Assembly: GCF_014644535.1 (NCBI RefSeq)
Contig: NZ_BMKW01000009.1
Coordinates: 62,001 to 126,000, forward strand
Source: Neoroseomonas lacus
Lineage (GTDB): Bacteria; Pseudomonadota; Alphaproteobacteria; Acetobacterales; Acetobacteraceae
Direction of reading: 5' to 3'
DNA length: 64,000 nt
Shown: piece after piece, positions 17,894-28,847 of the stretch
Numbering within the stretch: the stretch's first letter is position 1
How the letters are laid out: each line of letters opens with the position of its first letter
Notes under the pieces: model-generated
Seen by the model: the letters and a program-made list of their open reading frames with translations, nothing else
The model's database searches: none
What the model was told of the DNA's origin: nothing
Made by a program: the position numbers and the translations under genes

Positions 17894-18784
17894 ATGCCTG
17901 AATTGCCGGAGGTCGAAACGGTCATGCGCGGCCTGGCCGCCGTGCTGGAGGGCCACCGCATCACCGAGGTGGAACAGCGGCGGGCTGGCCTGCGCTTCCC
18001 CTTCCCTGAGAACCTGGTGCGCCGGGTCGAAGGAAAGCGCGTGCTGTCGTTCCGCCGACGGGCGAAATACATGCTGGTGCGGCTGGAGGGTGGCGAGAGC
18101 CTGCTGATCCATCTCGGCATGTCGGGGCGGATGGTGGCGCGCGAGGCCGGCGCGCCGGTGGTGGCCCGGCTTGGGCCGCAGGGGATGGCTTCGGACGCCC
18201 GCGGCCACAACGCCCCCCCCGAGGCACATGAACACCTGGTCTTCGCCACCGACCATGGCTGGCGGGTCGGCTTCGTCGATCCGCGTCGGTTCGGCTCGGT
18301 GGATCTGGTGGCGACCGAGGCGGAGGACGCGCATCGCCTGCTGCGGGGCCTTGGGCCGGAACCGCTGGATGAGGCCTTCACCGATACGGTGCTGTCCGCC
18401 GCGCTGGTGGGGAAGTTGACGCCGATCAAGGCAGCGCTGCTCGACCAAGGCGTCGTGGCCGGTCTCGGCAATATTTATGTATGCGAGGCGCTGTATCGTG
18501 CCGGCATCTCTCCCCGGCGCCTGGCGCATAGCGTCGCCGGGGCGCGGGCCGCGCGGCTGGTGCCGGCGATCAAGGCGGTGCTGGCGGAATCGATCGGCGC
18601 CGGGGGCTCCTCCCTGCGCGACTATGTCCGGGCGGATGGCGAACTCGGCCGCTTCCAGGAACGCTTCGCCGTCTATGGGCGGGAGGGCGAGGCCTGCCCG
18701 CATTGCGGCCCGGCCTGCCCGGGGATCGGGCGGATCGTGCAATCGGGGCGGTCGACCTTCTTCTGCGCCCGGCGGCAGCGTTGA
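17894..18784 (+). CDS. mutM: Formamidopyrimidine-DNA glycosylase (Fpg/MutM)
   Basis: 296-residue base-excision repair glycosylase/lyase removing oxidised purines. ATG 17894 is required because Pro2 of MPELPEVE is the catalytic nucleophile; GGGAG precedes it. The Lys of RRAKYMLV and the H2TH region with [16 protein letters not shown] are present. The C-terminal zinc finger is unusual: Cys268, Cys271 and Cys291 are in place but the fourth ligand position, normally Cys in CxxCQR, reads Arg294 (FCARRQR). An extra Cys275 might substitute. Start of a mutM-echA-rpsT-dnaA run conserved in alphaproteobacteria. Confidence 0.95.
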   Translation: MPELPEVETVMRGLAAVLEGHRITEVEQRRAGLRFPFPENLVRRVEGKRVLSFRRRAKYMLVRLEGGESLLIHLGMSGRMVAREAGAPVVARLGPQGMASDARGHNAPPEAHEHLVFATDHGWRVGFVDPRRFGSVDLVATEAEDAHRLLRGLGPEPLDEAFTDTVLSAALVGKLTPIKAALLDQGVVAGLGNIYVCEALYRAGISPRRLAHSVAGARAARLVPAIKAVLAESIGAGGSSLRDYVRADGELGRFQERFAVYGREGEACPHCGPACPGIGRIVQSGRSTFFCARRQR

Positions 18785-18842
18785 GGCGGCCACCTGGCTG
18801 GGCTACAGCCGAAGCACCAACCAAGGGCAAGGAACGCGGCGC

Positions 18843-19619
18843 ATGGCCTATGAGATGATCCTGACCGAGACCCAGGGGAAGGTAGCCATCATCCGGCTGA
18901 ACCGCCCCCAGGCACTGAACGCCCTGTGCGACCAGCTGATGACCGAGCTCGGCGACGCGTTGCGCGGCTATGATCGCGACCCAGCGATCGCCGCCATCGT
19001 GGTGACCGGCAGCGAGCGCGCCTTCGCCGCCGGGGCCGACATCAAGGAAATGAAGGACCGGACCTATCCGGCGGTCTATTTCAACGACTTCATCGGCGAA
19101 CGCTGGGAGACGGTGCTCGAGATCCAGAAGCCGGTGATCGCCGCGGTGGCGGGCTTCGCGCTCGGTGGCGGGTGTGAACTCGCGATGATGTGCGACCTCA
19201 TCATCGCTGCCGATACGGCGAAATTCGGCCAGCCCGAAATCAATCTCGGAATCATTCCGGGGGCGGGTGGATCGCAGCGTCTGACGCGGGCGGTCGGCAA
19301 GTCGAAGTCCATGGAAATGATCCTGACCGGGCGTATGATGGACGCGGCCGAGGCGGAACGGGCCAATCTGGTGACCCGCGTGGTGCCCGCCGCCGACCTG
19401 CTCGCCGAGGCCGTGAAGATCGGCGAGAAGATCGGTGCGCTGTCCGCCCCCTCGGTCGCCATGGCCAAGGAAGCGGTCAATGCCGCCTTCGAGAGCGGCC
19501 TGCGCGAGGGGGTGCGGACCGAGCGCCGGCTGTTCCTCAGCCTGTTCGCCACCGAGGACCAGAAGGAGGGCATGTCGGCCTTCGCCGAGAAGCGCAAGCC
19601 GGCTTTCCGCAACCGTTGA
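18843..19619 (+). CDS. Enoyl-CoA hydratase
   Basis: 258-residue crotonase-fold enzyme that hydrates 2-enoyl-CoA in beta-oxidation. [11 protein letters not shown] forms the first half of the oxyanion hole, [17 protein letters not shown] the second, and the two catalytic glutamates lie in GGGCELAM and [23 protein letters not shown] 18843 is chosen because family similarity begins at [15 protein letters not shown] lies upstream. It sits in its conserved location between mutM and rpsT near dnaA. Confidence 0.95.
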   Translation: MAYEMILTETQGKVAIIRLNRPQALNALCDQLMTELGDALRGYDRDPAIAAIVVTGSERAFAAGADIKEMKDRTYPAVYFNDFIGERWETVLEIQKPVIAAVAGFALGGGCELAMMCDLIIAADTAKFGQPEINLGIIPGAGGSQRLTRAVGKSKSMEMILTGRMMDAAEAERANLVTRVVPAADLLAEAVKIGEKIGALSAPSVAMAKEAVNAAFESGLREGVRTERRLFLSLFATEDQKEGMSAFAEKRKPAFRNR

Positions 19620-19654
19620 TGGCGGCCGGCATGCAGGGTCCGCGCGGCGAGTGC

Positions 19655-19683
19655 TTGACGCGCGGCGCCGCGCGGCATTAGAA
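19655..19683 (+). promoter_or_regulatory. Probable sigma-70 promoter for rpsT
   Basis: TTGACG (19655-19660), a 17-nt spacer and TTAGAA (19678-19683) resemble a housekeeping promoter, 72 bp before the rpsT start. The spacer is itself a GC palindrome (GCGCGGCGCCGCGC), which could be incidental or an operator. Confidence 0.55.
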
Positions 19684-19755
19684 ACCCGGCCTTCGCCGCA
19701 GTGGTCAGCCGCCGCGGCTCTTCGAACCATTTTGCATAGTTGAACCGGAAGCCCC

Positions 19756-20031
19756 ATGGCGAACACTGACTCCGCGCGCAAGCGCATCCGCCAGACCGAG
19801 AAGCGCACGGCGCGCAACAAGGCGCGGAAGTCCCGCGTGCGCACCTTCGTGCGCAAGCTGGAGGAGGCGATCGCCACGGGTGACAAGGCCGTGGCGCAGG
19901 AAGCGTTCCGTGCCGCGCAGCCGGAAATGCAGCGCGCCGTCACCAAGGGCACCCTGCACGCCAACACCGTGTCGCGGAAGATCTCGCGCCTTTCGGCGCG
20001 CGTGAAATCCCTGGGCGCCGCCCAGGGCTGA
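19756..20031 (+). CDS. rpsT: 30S ribosomal protein S20
   Basis: 91-residue basic protein of the small ribosomal subunit that binds the 5' domain of 16S r[37 protein letters not shown] and [15 protein letters not shown] are S20 signatures. It is expressed from its own likely promoter at 19655 and ended by a UUCG-capped hairpin at 20037. It sits directly upstream of dnaA, the usual alphaproteobacterial order. Confidence 0.97.
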   Translation: MANTDSARKRIRQTEKRTARNKARKSRVRTFVRKLEEAIATGDKAVAQEAFRAAQPEMQRAVTKGTLHANTVSRKISRLSARVKSLGAAQG

Positions 20032-20036
20032 ACCGT

Positions 20037-20052
20037 ACCGCCTTCGGGCGGT
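20037..20052 (+). terminator. UUCG-tetraloop hairpin after rpsT
   Basis: Perfect 6-bp stem ACCGCC/GGCGGT capped by TTCG, 5 bp after the rpsT stop and followed by a mildly T-rich stretch (GTCATTTCGTTCT). Probable terminator of rpsT. Confidence 0.6.
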
Positions 20053-20161
20053 GGCGTCATTTCGTTCTGAACCTGTTGTCCGCTATCGCGCGGCGCGCTC
20101 GTTTCGTGTGCGTCAGCGCTGTGCGTGCGCGCATGGAATCTCGTATTGCCGCGCGCGACTT

Positions 20162-20195
20162 TGTCGCTTGCGACAGTCATGTGACGCGGTAGTGT
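20162..20195 (+). promoter_or_regulatory. Candidate dnaA promoter with palindrome
   Basis: TTGCGA (20168-20173), a 16-nt spacer and TAGTGT (20190-20195) could be a promoter about 100 bp upstream of dnaA. Its -35 overlaps the perfect inverted repeat TGTCGC-TT-GCGACA (20162-20175), a plausible operator. No close match to the DnaA box TTATCCACA is seen in the rpsT-dnaA spacer. Confidence 0.4.
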
Positions 20196-20295
20196 TCTGA
20201 TCCTGGGGGCCGAAATCTCTTCCATCATGCCACCTGCGAGGCGGGGGCCGGCGACGATCGATAGCTCGCGTGGAAGAGTCGTTGAGGGGGTGGAC

Positions 20296-21729
20296 ATGGA
20301 GAAGCAGCCCGGGTCGGATACCGCGCGCTCTGCAGCATCCCTTCAGGAATCCTGGGCCCGCATCCGCGGTCGCCTGCGCGATGAAGTGGGTGAGGTCGAG
20401 TACCGCACCTGGCTGCGCCAGATGACGCTCGTCGGCATCGAGGATGACGAGGTCGTCGTCAATCTTCCCACACGTTTCCTGCGCGACTGGGTGCGCAGCC
20501 ATTACGGCGACCGATTGCGCGCGCTGTGGCAGCAGGAAGTCGCGGCCGTGCGCAGCGTCGATGTGCGCGTCGGCCCGCAGCCGCGCAGCGCGGTGCCGCC
20601 CGACCAGGACGCCGCGGCCAGCGCGCCGGCGGTGCGTGCGGGCTTGGCCGAAGCACTCGCACCGAGCCCGTCGCGCACTGTGGCCGCCGACCCGCGCGGT
20701 GAATGGTCCGCGCCGCTCGACCCGCGCTTCACCTTCGACACCTTCGTCGTCGGCAAGCCGAACGAATTCGCCTATGCCTGCGCGCGGCGCGTTGCCGAGA
20801 AGCCGGCGAGCCCCGGCTTCAATCCGCTGTTCCTCTATGGCGGCGTCGGGTTGGGCAAGACGCATCTGATGCACGCCGTCGCCTGGGCGATCCGTGGCGG
20901 CGAGCCGGCGCGCAACGTTGCCTACATGAGCGCCGAGAAGTTCATGTACCGCTTCATCTCGGCGTTGCGCAGCCAGTCGACGATGGAGTTCAAGGAAAGC
21001 CTGCGTTCGGTCGATGTGCTGATGGTCGACGACCTACAGTTCCTCATCGGCAAGGACAACACGCAGGAGGAATTCTTCCACACCTTCAACGCGCTGATCG
21101 ATGCCGGCAAGCAGATCATCATCAGCGCGGACAAGTCGCCTTCGGACCTCAACGGTCTCGAGGACCGGCTACGGACGCGGCTTGGCTGCGGCATGGTCGC
21201 CGACATCCATGCCACCACCTACGAACTTCGCCTGTCGATCCTGCAGGCCAAGGCGACCGCCGCGGCGGTACCGGTGCCGAAAAACGTGCATGAATTCCTC
21301 GCGCACAAGATCACCTCGAATGTCCGTGAGCTGGAAGGCGCGCTGAACCGGTTGATCGCGCATGCCAATCTGTTCGGCCGCGCCATCACGCTGGAATCCG
21401 CGCAGGATGTGCTGCACGACCTGCTGCGCGCGCATGATCGCCGCGTCACCATCGAGGAGATCCAGCGCAAGGTCGCCGAGCACTACAACATCCGGCTGAC
21501 AGACATGTCTTCGGCGCGCCGGGCGCGCAATGTCGCGCGACCGCGTCAGGTGGCGATGTATCTGGCGAAGCAGCTGACGTCGCGCTCGCTGCCCGAGATC
21601 GGGCGGCGCTTCGGTAATCGCGACCACACGACGGTGATGCACGCGGTGTCGCGCATCTCTGAGCTGATGCAGGCGGACAGCGCCTTCGCGGAAGACGTGG
21701 AGCTGTTGCGACGGATGCTCGAGACCTGA
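20296..21729 (+). CDS. dnaA: Chromosomal replication initiator protein DnaA
   Basis: 477-residue AAA+ initiator that binds DnaA boxes at oriC and opens the duplex. Domain I covers about residues 1-90 (EVEYRTWLRQM), a low-complexity linker about 90-140, and the AAA+ domain has Walker A GGVGLGKTHL, Walker B VLMVDDLQFL and sensor motifs. C-terminal domain IV carries the DnaA-box signature FGNRDHTTVMHAV. ATG 20296 has a GAGGGGG ribosome site; the frame opens 69 nt earlier. The next gene is dnaN, but a family-1 element occupies the spacer. Confidence 0.98.
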   Translation: MEKQPGSDTARSAASLQESWARIRGRLRDEVGEVEYRTWLRQMTLVGIEDDEVVVNLPTRFLRDWVRSHYGDRLRALWQQEVAAVRSVDVRVGPQPRSAVPPDQDAAASAPAVRAGLAEALAPSPSRTVAADPRGEWSAPLDPRFTFDTFVVGKPNEFAYACARRVAEKPASPGFNPLFLYGGVGLGKTHLMHAVAWAIRGGEPARNVAYMSAEKFMYRFISALRSQSTMEFKESLRSVDVLMVDDLQFLIGKDNTQEEFFHTFNALIDAGKQIIISADKSPSDLNGLEDRLRTRLGCGMVADIHATTYELRLSILQAKATAAAVPVPKNVHEFLAHKITSNVRELEGALNRLIAHANLFGRAITLESAQDVLHDLLRAHDRRVTIEEIQRKVAEHYNIRLTDMSSARRARNVARPRQVAMYLAKQLTSRSLPEIGRRFGNRDHTTVMHAVSRISELMQADSAFAEDVELLRRMLET

Positions 21730-21735
21730 GGAAGG

Positions 21736-21946
21736 TTGGAGGGGCGCTGCCCCTCCAAAGGGCCGGGCCCTTTGGAATGCCATTTTGGGCGCTGTGCGCC
21801 GCTGCCAGGCATGATGCCGAGACCCGCCGTTGCGCAAGACGCGTGCAGCGGGGCTGGCACGCCCACCGAGCCCTGCGCCAGATCGAGATTTCCAAAGGCC
21901 CTTAGGCCCTTGGCGGGGCGGCTTGGAGCGGGCAGCGCCCCTCCAA
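21736..21946. repeat. Family-1 intergenic element, copy E (between dnaA and dnaN, arms inverted)
   Basis: Copy of about 211 bp beginning 6 bp after the dnaA stop. Stem TTGGAGGGGC/GCCCCTCCAA (21736-21758, loop GCT) overlaps by four bases (CCAA) the stem CCAAAGGGC/GCCCTTTGG (21755-21775, loop CGG), so the two hairpins compete. The core GCCGAGACCCGCC-TTGCGCAAG follows, then the reversed flank and CCAAAGGCCCTTAGGCCCTTGG (21894-21915) and a final degenerate GGAGCGGGCAGCGCCCCTCC. The arms are inverted relative to copy G but the core is not. Confidence 0.85.
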
Positions 21947-22115
21947 TCGCGCGACCCGCTGGAATCCCGACCCTCTTCCCTTGCTTTCCCGCCTTTCCCC
22001 ACCCGAATCGCGCTGATATGGTGCGGCCCCCTCGGTATCCGGCCTTGCGGGCCGATTCGGCCCCGGCTGGACGTCGCTGGGACAGGGGGACATTGGCGGC
22101 CCTGCACCCGGCCCT

Positions 22116-22152
22116 TGCCGGGCCCAGCGGTGGCCGCCCCATGATCGGGGCG
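22116..22152 (+). promoter_or_regulatory. Hairpins in the dnaN leader
   Basis: A CCCGG-loop-CCGGG hairpin near 22117-22132 is followed by the stem CGCCCC/GGGGCG (22135-22152) with loop ATGATC, ending 10 nt before the dnaN ATG. The second stem contains the only G-rich stretch that could serve as ribosome-binding site, so it may limit dnaN translation. The rest of 21947-22115 shows no gene. Confidence 0.4.
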
Positions 22153-22162
22153 TCGGGCTGCG

Positions 22163-23293
22163 ATGAAGTTTACGGTGGACAGGGCGGTGCTGCTCAAGGC
22201 TCTGGCGCATGTGCAGAGCGTGGTCGAGCGTCGCAACACCATTCCGATCCTCGCCAATGTGCTACTCGATGCCAAGACCGAGGGCACCTTGACGTTGACG
22301 GCCACCGATATGGAAATCGCGGTGGTCGAGGAAGTGGCGGGCGTGACGGTGCCGCGCGGGGGCCGCACCACGGCGCCGGCGGCGACGCTGTACGAGATCG
22401 TGCGCAAGCTGCCGGATGGTGCACGCGTCGAGCTTGACCATGGCGGAGGCGATGGCCCGCTGACCTTGCGCGCGGGCAAGTTCAACACCGCGCTGTCGGT
22501 GCTGCCGGTGGACGATTTTCCGTCGATGACGGAAGGCAAGTTGCCGACCAAGTTCAGCATCAAGGCCGGCGTGCTGCGCGACCTGATCGACCGGACGAAG
22601 TTCGCGATCTCGACCGAGGAGACGCGCTACTACCTCAACGGCATCTACCTGCATGCCGCCGAGGCCGATGGCGCGCCAGTGCTGCGCGCGGTCGCGACCG
22701 ATGGCCACCGCCTGGCGCGCGTCGAGGAACCGCTGCCCGATGGTGCCAAGGGCATGCCGGGCGTGATCGTGCCGCGCAAGACGGTGAACGAAGTGCGCAA
22801 GCTTGCGGATGAGACGCAGGACGAGATCGAGATCCGCCTGTCGGACACCAAGATCCGTTTTGGCGTCGGCACCGTCTCGCTGACCTCGAAGCTGATCGAC
22901 GGCACCTTCCCGGAATACGAGCGTGTCATTCCGCGTGGCAACGACAAGAAGATGACCGTGCCGAAGAAGGATTTCGAGGAAGCCGTCGCGCGCGTCGCGG
23001 CGATTTCGTCGGAGCGGTCGCGGCCGGTGAAGCTGTCGATCTCGCGCAACAACCTGCTGCTGTCCGCCGCGAGCCCCGACCAGGGCCAGGCGCAGGAGGA
23101 ACTGGACAGCGACCTCGTCAGCTATGAAAGCACGCCGCTCGAGATCGGCTTCCAGGCGCGCTACCTGGCCGATATCACGGCGCAGATCGGCGAGAAGATG
23201 GAATTCATCTTCGCCGACGGCGCCGCGCCCACCATCGTGCGCGATGAGGCGAAGCCGGAAGCGCTGTATGTGCTGATGCCGATGCGGGTGTGA
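22163..23293 (+). CDS. dnaN: DNA polymerase III beta subunit (sliding clamp)
   Basis: 376-residue ring-forming processivity clamp with three repeated clamp domains. MKFTVDRAVLLKALAHVQSVVERRNTIPILANVLL opens domain 1, YYLNGIYLHA and ATDGHRLARV mark domain 2, and the C-terminus ends YVLMPMRV, the conserved end that forms the partner-binding pocket. Length is typical. It stands between dnaA and recF but is separated from both by unusually long spacers (433 and 306 bp), so each may have its own promoter. Confidence 0.97.
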   Translation: MKFTVDRAVLLKALAHVQSVVERRNTIPILANVLLDAKTEGTLTLTATDMEIAVVEEVAGVTVPRGGRTTAPAATLYEIVRKLPDGARVELDHGGGDGPLTLRAGKFNTALSVLPVDDFPSMTEGKLPTKFSIKAGVLRDLIDRTKFAISTEETRYYLNGIYLHAAEADGAPVLRAVATDGHRLARVEEPLPDGAKGMPGVIVPRKTVNEVRKLADETQDEIEIRLSDTKIRFGVGTVSLTSKLIDGTFPEYERVIPRGNDKKMTVPKKDFEEAVARVAAISSERSRPVKLSISRNNLLLSAASPDQGQAQEELDSDLVSYESTPLEIGFQARYLADITAQIGEKMEFIFADGAAPTIVRDEAKPEALYVLMPMRV

Positions 23294-23599
23294 GCGCGGG
23301 CGGCATCGGCCTTCCCGCGCGATGGAGAGAGGCGGCGCTTCTCCCCGCATCTCATCTGGCCGGGGGTTCCATTGACGTTGCCCGGCACCGAGAATGGGTG
23401 CCTGATGGCATGCTCGGCCGCCCATGCCGGGCTGCGCCATCGGTCCTGAAAGAGGCGTCCAGATCCCGCGGACGGCATTCCAACTGGCTCGGTCTCTTCG
23501 CAAATCCATCGGCCATGCCGGTCATTGTCGATGCGACCCTGACGGGTTGGTTTGGCGAGGCAAGGCTCCGCCACGCTGCTTCCTCTGGGCAGTGATACC
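23294..23599 (+). other. dnaN-recF spacer, no gene supported
   Basis: A 101-codon frame from a GTG overlapping the dnaN stop spans most of this stretch, but its composition is Arg/Ala/Gly-rich, it shows no recognisable fold or ribosome site, and it looks like chance coding. No repeat family member or strong hairpin is seen. Confidence 0.4.
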
Positions 23600-24741
23600 G
23601 TGCTCCGCCTCACCCGCCTCCGTCTGACCGACTTCCGATCCTGGCCTGCCCTGGAGGCGCCGCTCGACGCCCCCATCGTCGCGATCGCCGGCGAGAACGG
23701 CGCCGGCAAGACCAACCTGCTCGAGGCGATCTCCCTGCTTGGCCCCGGCCGTGGCCTGCGCGGCGCGCGCATGGGCGAACTCGGCCGCCGCACGGAGGGA
23801 GGGCAGCGTCCCTGGGCCGCCGCCGGCCGTTTCACGACGCCCCACGGCACCTTCGACATAGGCACGGGCTCCGACCCCGAAGGCACCTCCGACCGCCGCG
23901 TCTTTCGCCTGGATGGGCTTCCCGTGCGCACCCAGGCCGACCTCGCCGACCGCATCGCCGTCGTTTGGCTGACGCCGCAGATGGACCGGCTGTTCCAGGA
24001 AGGGGCCTCCGGCCGCCGCCGCTTTCTCGACCGCCTGGCCTGGGCGTTGGAGCCCACCCATGCGCGGGAGGTCGCCGCCCATGACAACGCCATGTCCCAG
24101 CGTAACCGCCTGCTGGCGGGCGGGCGCGCCGATCCGGCCTGGTTGGCGGGGCTGGAGGACGCCATGGCGCGTCACGCCGTTGCCGCCACCGCCGCGCGGC
24201 GCTCCCTGGCCACGAAGCTCAACCGCGTGATGGCGACGGGCAGCGCCACGGGGGCCTTTCCGGCGGCGCGGATGGACCTGCTTTGCCCGATCGCCACTGC
24301 CTTGGCCGACCAGCCTGCCCTGGCCGTCGAGGACGCCCTGCGCGCGGCTCTCGCCGCCGATCGCAGGCGGGATGCCGCGGCGGGCGGCGCGGCGCGCGGC
24401 GCCCATCGGGCCGACATGGCGCTGACCCATCTGCCGAAGAATCAGCCTGCTGAGATGTGTTCGACCGGCGAACAGAAGGCGCTGCTGATCTCGACAGTGC
24501 TAGCCCATGCCGCGCTGATCGCCGAGGCGCGGGGTTTCGCGCCCTTGCTGCTGCTCGACGAGGTTGCGGCGCATCTCGACTCAACGCGGCGGGAGGCGCT
24601 GTTCGCGGCGCTGGCGACGCTGCCCGCGCAATCCTTCCTGACCGGCACGGATGCCGAGGTTTTCCGCCCGCTCCAGGGTATCGCGCGCCGCTTTCGCGCC
24701 ACCCCGGGAAAGCTGCTGCCGGAGGACGAAACCGGGTCGCA

Positions 24742-24745
<4 letters not shown>
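23600..24745 (+). CDS. recF: DNA replication and repair protein RecF
   Basis: 381-residue SMC-like ATPase that helps load RecA at gaps. Walker A AGENGAGKTNLLE, the ABC-type signature MCSTGEQKALL and Walker B PLLLLDEVAAHLD are present in order. GTG 23600 is preferred because conserved sequence begins at VLRLTRLRLTDFRSW; ATG 23552 is in frame and would add 16 residues. Gene order dnaN-recF-gyrB is the ancestral one. Confidence 0.95.
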
Positions 24746-27241
<2,496 letters not shown>

Positions 27242-27871
27242 TCAGCCGCCTGCTGTCGCGCGATCCTTCGCCAACTGCGCGAGGATCGCCGGCAGGCGGT
27301 CCTGCGCCTGCTCCTGCAATGTATCGAACAGGCTGTTGCCGTGGGTGTCGATGCCGACGGTCAATGGCCCGAGGCCCCGCACCGCCAGCCGCACCAACCG
27401 GTAATGCGCGACGAGGTCGCTGTAGGCGACCTCCCTCACCGCCTCGATCGCCGCCGAATGCAGCGGCGCGCCACCGCCGAGGAAGGAAAGGTAGATGCAC
27501 CCCACCTCCTGCATCGCCTGGACGCAGTCGGCATCGAGGCCGCCCTTACCGCCCACCGCGGTCAAGCCGAAATGCCGGATCAGGCCGGGCATCAGCCGGT
27601 TGAACCGCGTGCTGGTGGTCGGGTTCATGTACAGGATTTCGAGCCCGCCATCGGCCGTGTCCTGCGAGTAGGAACCGAGATGCAGCAGTGATCCGCCATC
27701 AAGCGGGAAAGGAGGCGCACGGCCTTCCTCAGCGCAGGCGACCAAGCGCTGCACGGTCGGCAGCCCGGCGGTGATGACGATCTCGCCATCGACCAGTATC
27801 ATGTCGCCGGCGCGCAGGCTGCGCGCATCCTCGCGCGACATCGGCATGGTCAAGCGCCTGAACTCGCTCAT
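27242..27871 (-). CDS. Fumarate hydratase / L(+)-tartrate dehydratase type, beta subunit
   Basis: 209-residue C-terminal (beta) subunit of a class I iron-sulfur hydro-lyase. It shows LRAGDMILVDGEIVITAG, the substrate-loop region NPTTSTRFN and the conserved GKGGLDADCVQAMQEVGCIYLS, then a C-terminal TVGIDTHGNSLF. Together with the alpha subunit it should interconvert a hydroxy-dicarboxylate and its unsaturated product. ATG 27871 overlaps the alpha-subunit stop by ATGA, which fixes the start. The split form is shared by fumarases and L-tartrate dehydratases; the nearby organic-acid genes favour a catabolic role, but the substrate cannot be assigned. Confidence 0.85.
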   Translation of the reverse strand: MSEFRRLTMPMSREDARSLRAGDMILVDGEIVITAGLPTVQRLVACAEEGRAPPFPLDGGSLLHLGSYSQDTADGGLEILYMNPTTSTRFNRLMPGLIRHFGLTAVGGKGGLDADCVQAMQEVGCIYLSFLGGGAPLHSAAIEAVREVAYSDLVAHYRLVRLAVRGLGPLTVGIDTHGNSLFDTLQEQAQDRLPAILAQLAKDRATAGG

Positions 27872-28737
27872 TCGAAGCGCTCCACGCTGCCATCCGCGTG
27901 CAGTCGCGCCCGCGTCCGGCGATTGATCCAGCAATTGAAGCAGACCGCGACCGGCGTGTAGCCATGCCCTGCGGCGTAGTCGACATGCACGGCGAGCGCC
28001 GTGGTGTCGCCGCCCGTGCCCATCGGCCCGAAGCCCGTTGCATTCAGCGCGCGCAGCAGGCGTTCCTCCATGGCGGCCAGCACCGGCTCGTCATTGACAC
28101 TGCCGATGGGACGCATCGTCGCCTTGCTGGCGATGCGAGCGGCGACGTCGAAAGACCCGCCGATGCCGACGCCGATGATGACCGGCGGGCAATGCTGCGA
28201 CCCCGCCTGCAACACCACCTTCATCACATAGGCTTCGATCTCCGCCAGTGTGGGAAAGGAGAAAGTCTCGAGTGCCGCCCATCGGCCCGAGCCGAGTGCC
28301 TTCGGCTGGCACAGGATCTCAACCCAATCCGCCCCACTCGCGACATCCCAGGTCACCAGCGGCATGCCACGGCCCTTGTAGCCCCGCTCGTTGGTCAGCG
28401 GGTTCGTCACATGCTTCAGCAAGGGCGGGCTGATGCGCGCGACCAGCTCATCGAATCCATCCGAAATCGCGGCCTTGATATCGCCATCCAATCGTGCGGC
28501 GCTGCCAATCGTTACGTGATAGACCGGCACGCCGGCATCGGAGCAGACGAAGCGGTCTTCCTGCTCCGCCTTCTGCGCGCTGCCGAGCATCATGCGCAGC
28601 ACCTTGCGCGCGCCATCCTGCGTCTCGGTCTCGAGCGCCCGGCGCAGGCCATCCTTGGTGTCAGCCGGCACGGCGCGCAGCGACCAATCATACAGATTCG
28701 CGGATAGTGCCTTCACCGCGTCGTAGGTGATGGGCAT
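27868..28737 (-). CDS. Fumarate hydratase / L(+)-tartrate dehydratase type, alpha subunit
   Basis: 289-residue N-terminal (alpha) subunit carrying the [4Fe-4S] cluster of a class I hydro-lyase. Three cysteines sit where the cluster ligands are expected: Cys65 in FVCSDAG, one in GSQHCPPV and one in CFNCWINRR. GVGIGGSFDVAARIASKA and PIGSVNDEP are typical of the family. It is coupled to the beta subunit by a 4-bp overlap and is divergent from the GST-CoA-transferase operon across a 110-bp spacer, so both may answer to the GntR-type regulator at 35132. Confidence 0.85.
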   Translation of the reverse strand: MPITYDAVKALSANLYDWSLRAVPADTKDGLRRALETETQDGARKVLRMMLGSAQKAEQEDRFVCSDAGVPVYHVTIGSAARLDGDIKAAISDGFDELVARISPPLLKHVTNPLTNERGYKGRGMPLVTWDVASGADWVEILCQPKALGSGRWAALETFSFPTLAEIEAYVMKVVLQAGSQHCPPVIIGVGIGGSFDVAARIASKATMRPIGSVNDEPVLAAMEERLLRALNATGFGPMGTGGDTTALAVHVDYAAGHGYTPVAVCFNCWINRRTRARLHADGSVERFE

Positions 28738-28847
28738 GCCTTGGCCGTTCCTCTTTCCCTTGCGCGGGGGGCTTGTCGCCGCCGCGCGCTTCCGTAAAGA
28801 TCATACAACTGACCTAACGACACAAGAGGGAGGGGCGCCAAGCCCGC
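28738..28847. promoter_or_regulatory. Divergent control region between dehydratase and GST operons
   Basis: 110 bp serve two divergent transcription units. The stretch TAAAGATCATACAACTGAC is the least GC-rich part, with spaced ATACAA and ACACAA repeats at about 28803 and 28820 that could be regulator sites. AGAGGGAGGGG provides the ribosome site for the GST gene. No firm promoter hexamers could be assigned. Confidence 0.35.

Noticed and set aside
20032-20295. Replication origin next to dnaA
   Set aside because: No DnaA-box cluster and no AT-rich unwinding element in the spacer.
23290-23595. 101-codon ORF filling the dnaN-recF spacer
   Set aside because: No ribosome site, no recognisable fold and non-coding composition; kept only as an unannotated spacer.
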